A DNA stretch of 64,000 bases, taken from NCBI RefSeq assembly GCF_030053135.1, contig NZ_CP125652.1, positions 1,860,001-1,924,000 of the forward strand, given 5' to 3'. The DNA is from Rhizobium sp. BT04 (GTDB lineage Bacteria; Pseudomonadota; Alphaproteobacteria; Rhizobiales; Rhizobiaceae). Shown here piece after piece: positions 63,318-64,000 of this stretch (position 1 is the stretch's first letter; each line of letters opens with the position of its first letter). The notes beneath the pieces are model-generated. The model saw only the letters and a list, made by a program, of their open reading frames with translations, did no database searches and was not told the DNA's origin. Position numbers and translations under genes: made by a program.

Positions 63318-64000
63318 ATGGAACGACTGGAAACCGGGATTCATGCCGGCCGGCTGTCGCCTGCCGAGTATGAGGCTAATTTTTCCGATCTTCATCCGCG
63401 CCTCGACAATCACGAAGCGCTGGTCGCCGCCGACCGCTGTTATTTCTGTTATGACGCGCCGTGCATGACGGCCTGTCCCACCTCGATCGACATTCCGCTG
63501 TTCATCCGGCAGATCTCGACCGGCAATCCGCTCGGTTCGGCAAAGACGATCTTCGATCAGAACATCCTCGGCGGCATGTGCGCCCGCGTCTGTCCCACCG
63601 AAGAACTCTGCGAACAGGCCTGCGTGCGCAACACGGCCGAAGAGCGGCCCGTCGAGATCGGCCGCCTGCAGCGTTATGCGACCGATGCCGCCATGCAGAC
63701 CGGCCGGCAGTTCTACGCCAGGGCCGAACCGACCGGAAAGACGATCGCCGTCGTCGGCGCAGGGCCGGCGGGTCTTGCCGCAGCCCATCGCCTGGCCGTG
63801 AAGGGCCATTCCGTCGTCGTCTACGATGCCAGGGAAAAATCCGGCGGCCTCAACGAATACGGCATCGCCACCTATAAGACGGTCGACGATTTCGCCCAGA
63901 AGGAAGTCGACTATATCATGTCGATCGGCGGCATCGAAGTCCGGCACGGCGCTCTTCTCGGCCGCGATTTTTCGCTCTCCGATCTGCAGGCGCAGTATGA
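63318..64000 (+). CDS. preT: PreT-like NAD-dependent dihydropyrimidine dehydrogenase subunit (partial)
   Basis: The gene runs off the window; 227 residues are visible. The N-terminal ferredoxin-like region has Cys41, Cys44, Cys49 and Cys53 (CYFCYDAPCMTAC) and a second cluster (CARVCPTEELCEQAC), as in GltD/PreT/DPYD proteins, followed by FAD-binding VVGAGPAGLAAA. The fold transfers electrons from NAD(P)H through FeS clusters and FAD to a partner subunit (PreA) in pyrimidine reduction; the partner is expected just beyond the edge. ATG 63318 follows GAGGG. The start is clear; the function is by homology. Confidence 0.85.
   Translation, partial: MERLETGIHAGRLSPAEYEANFSDLHPRLDNHEALVAADRCYFCYDAPCMTACPTSIDIPLFIRQISTGNPLGSAKTIFDQNILGGMCARVCPTEELCEQACVRNTAEERPVEIGRLQRYATDAAMQTGRQFYARAEPTGKTIAVVGAGPAGLAAAHRLAVKGHSVVVYDAREKSGGLNEYGIATYKTVDDFAQKEVDYIMSIGGIEVRHGALLGRDFSLSDLQAQY

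Noticed and set aside
1..64000. tRNA, rRNA, CRISPR array, insertion sequence, integrase or defence system
   Set aside because: None was seen on either strand; repeats found are short intergenic palindromes without spacer-repeat regularity or transposase genes.

Overview
The window reads as a chromosomal segment of a fast-growing Rhizobium of the R. leguminosarum / R. etli group. The basis is a complete pss exopolysaccharide (EPS) region (pssC-pssD-pssE, pssL, pssTNOP) with prsD-prsE and plyA beside it, a cadherin-like Rap protein, an alphaproteobacterial PhyR-NepR-EcfG stress locus, an hmuPSTUV-tonB haem locus, and two copies of a Rhizobium intergenic palindromic (RIME-like) repeat. Species assignment is inference; no rRNA or housekeeping marker is present.

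Layout. 1-0.7 kb: a doubtful 3' gene end, a RIME copy and a small membrane protein. 0.9-12.2 kb (+): the EPS assembly operon, containing a GH10 glycanase, six glycosyltransferase genes or gene pairs (GT4, PssJ-like, two GT2, PssC, PssD+PssE), an acetyltransferase, two pyruvyl transferases and the Wzx flippase, with many overlapping stop/start codons. 12.2-26.7 kb (mostly -): an SGNH esterase, the PrsE/PrsD type I secretion system, secreted glycanase PlyA, a divergent Rap lectin, then a small membrane protein, PssP, PssO, PssN and PssT (export and polymerisation). 27-30 kb: a BTLCP protease, UDP-glucose dehydrogenase (the UDP-GlcA supply for PssDE/PssC) and a metallophosphatase.

30.8-39.8 kb: housekeeping and sugar-nucleotide genes: a KTSC protein, an esterase plus ring-cleaving dioxygenase pair, uracil-DNA glycosylase, a single-chain phosphomannomutase/GDP-mannose pyrophosphorylase fusion, an EEP phosphatase and a UDP-glucuronate 4-epimerase-like enzyme. 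40.6-46.3 kb: a CecR-YbhGFSR-like efflux operon. 46.4-51.5 kb: DUF1236, EamA, a ThuA/oxidoreductase pair, SMR with its TetR regulator and a clear operator, a truncated haemoglobin and DUF423.

51.5-58.8 kb: haem and iron. An IsdG-type haem-degrading monooxygenase with all three catalytic residues lies in a three-gene operon on the minus strand, followed by tonB, and hmuPSTUV runs divergently. TGA-N9-TCA (RirA IRO-box-like) motifs lie in both promoter regions. 58.8-63 kb: general stress response (EcfG, NepR, PhyR, an HWE histidine kinase), with three exact and one near-exact EcfG promoters (GGAAC-N16/17-CGTT). The window ends inside a PreT-like dihydropyrimidine dehydrogenase subunit.

No tRNA, rRNA, CRISPR, insertion sequence or prophage gene was seen. 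No single locus looks like an entirely unknown system. The most novel leads are the manB-manC fusion with an internal start, the IsdG/DUF2325/90-aa operon, the shared Ra domain in PlyA and Rap, and several long perfect palindromes at gene boundaries.
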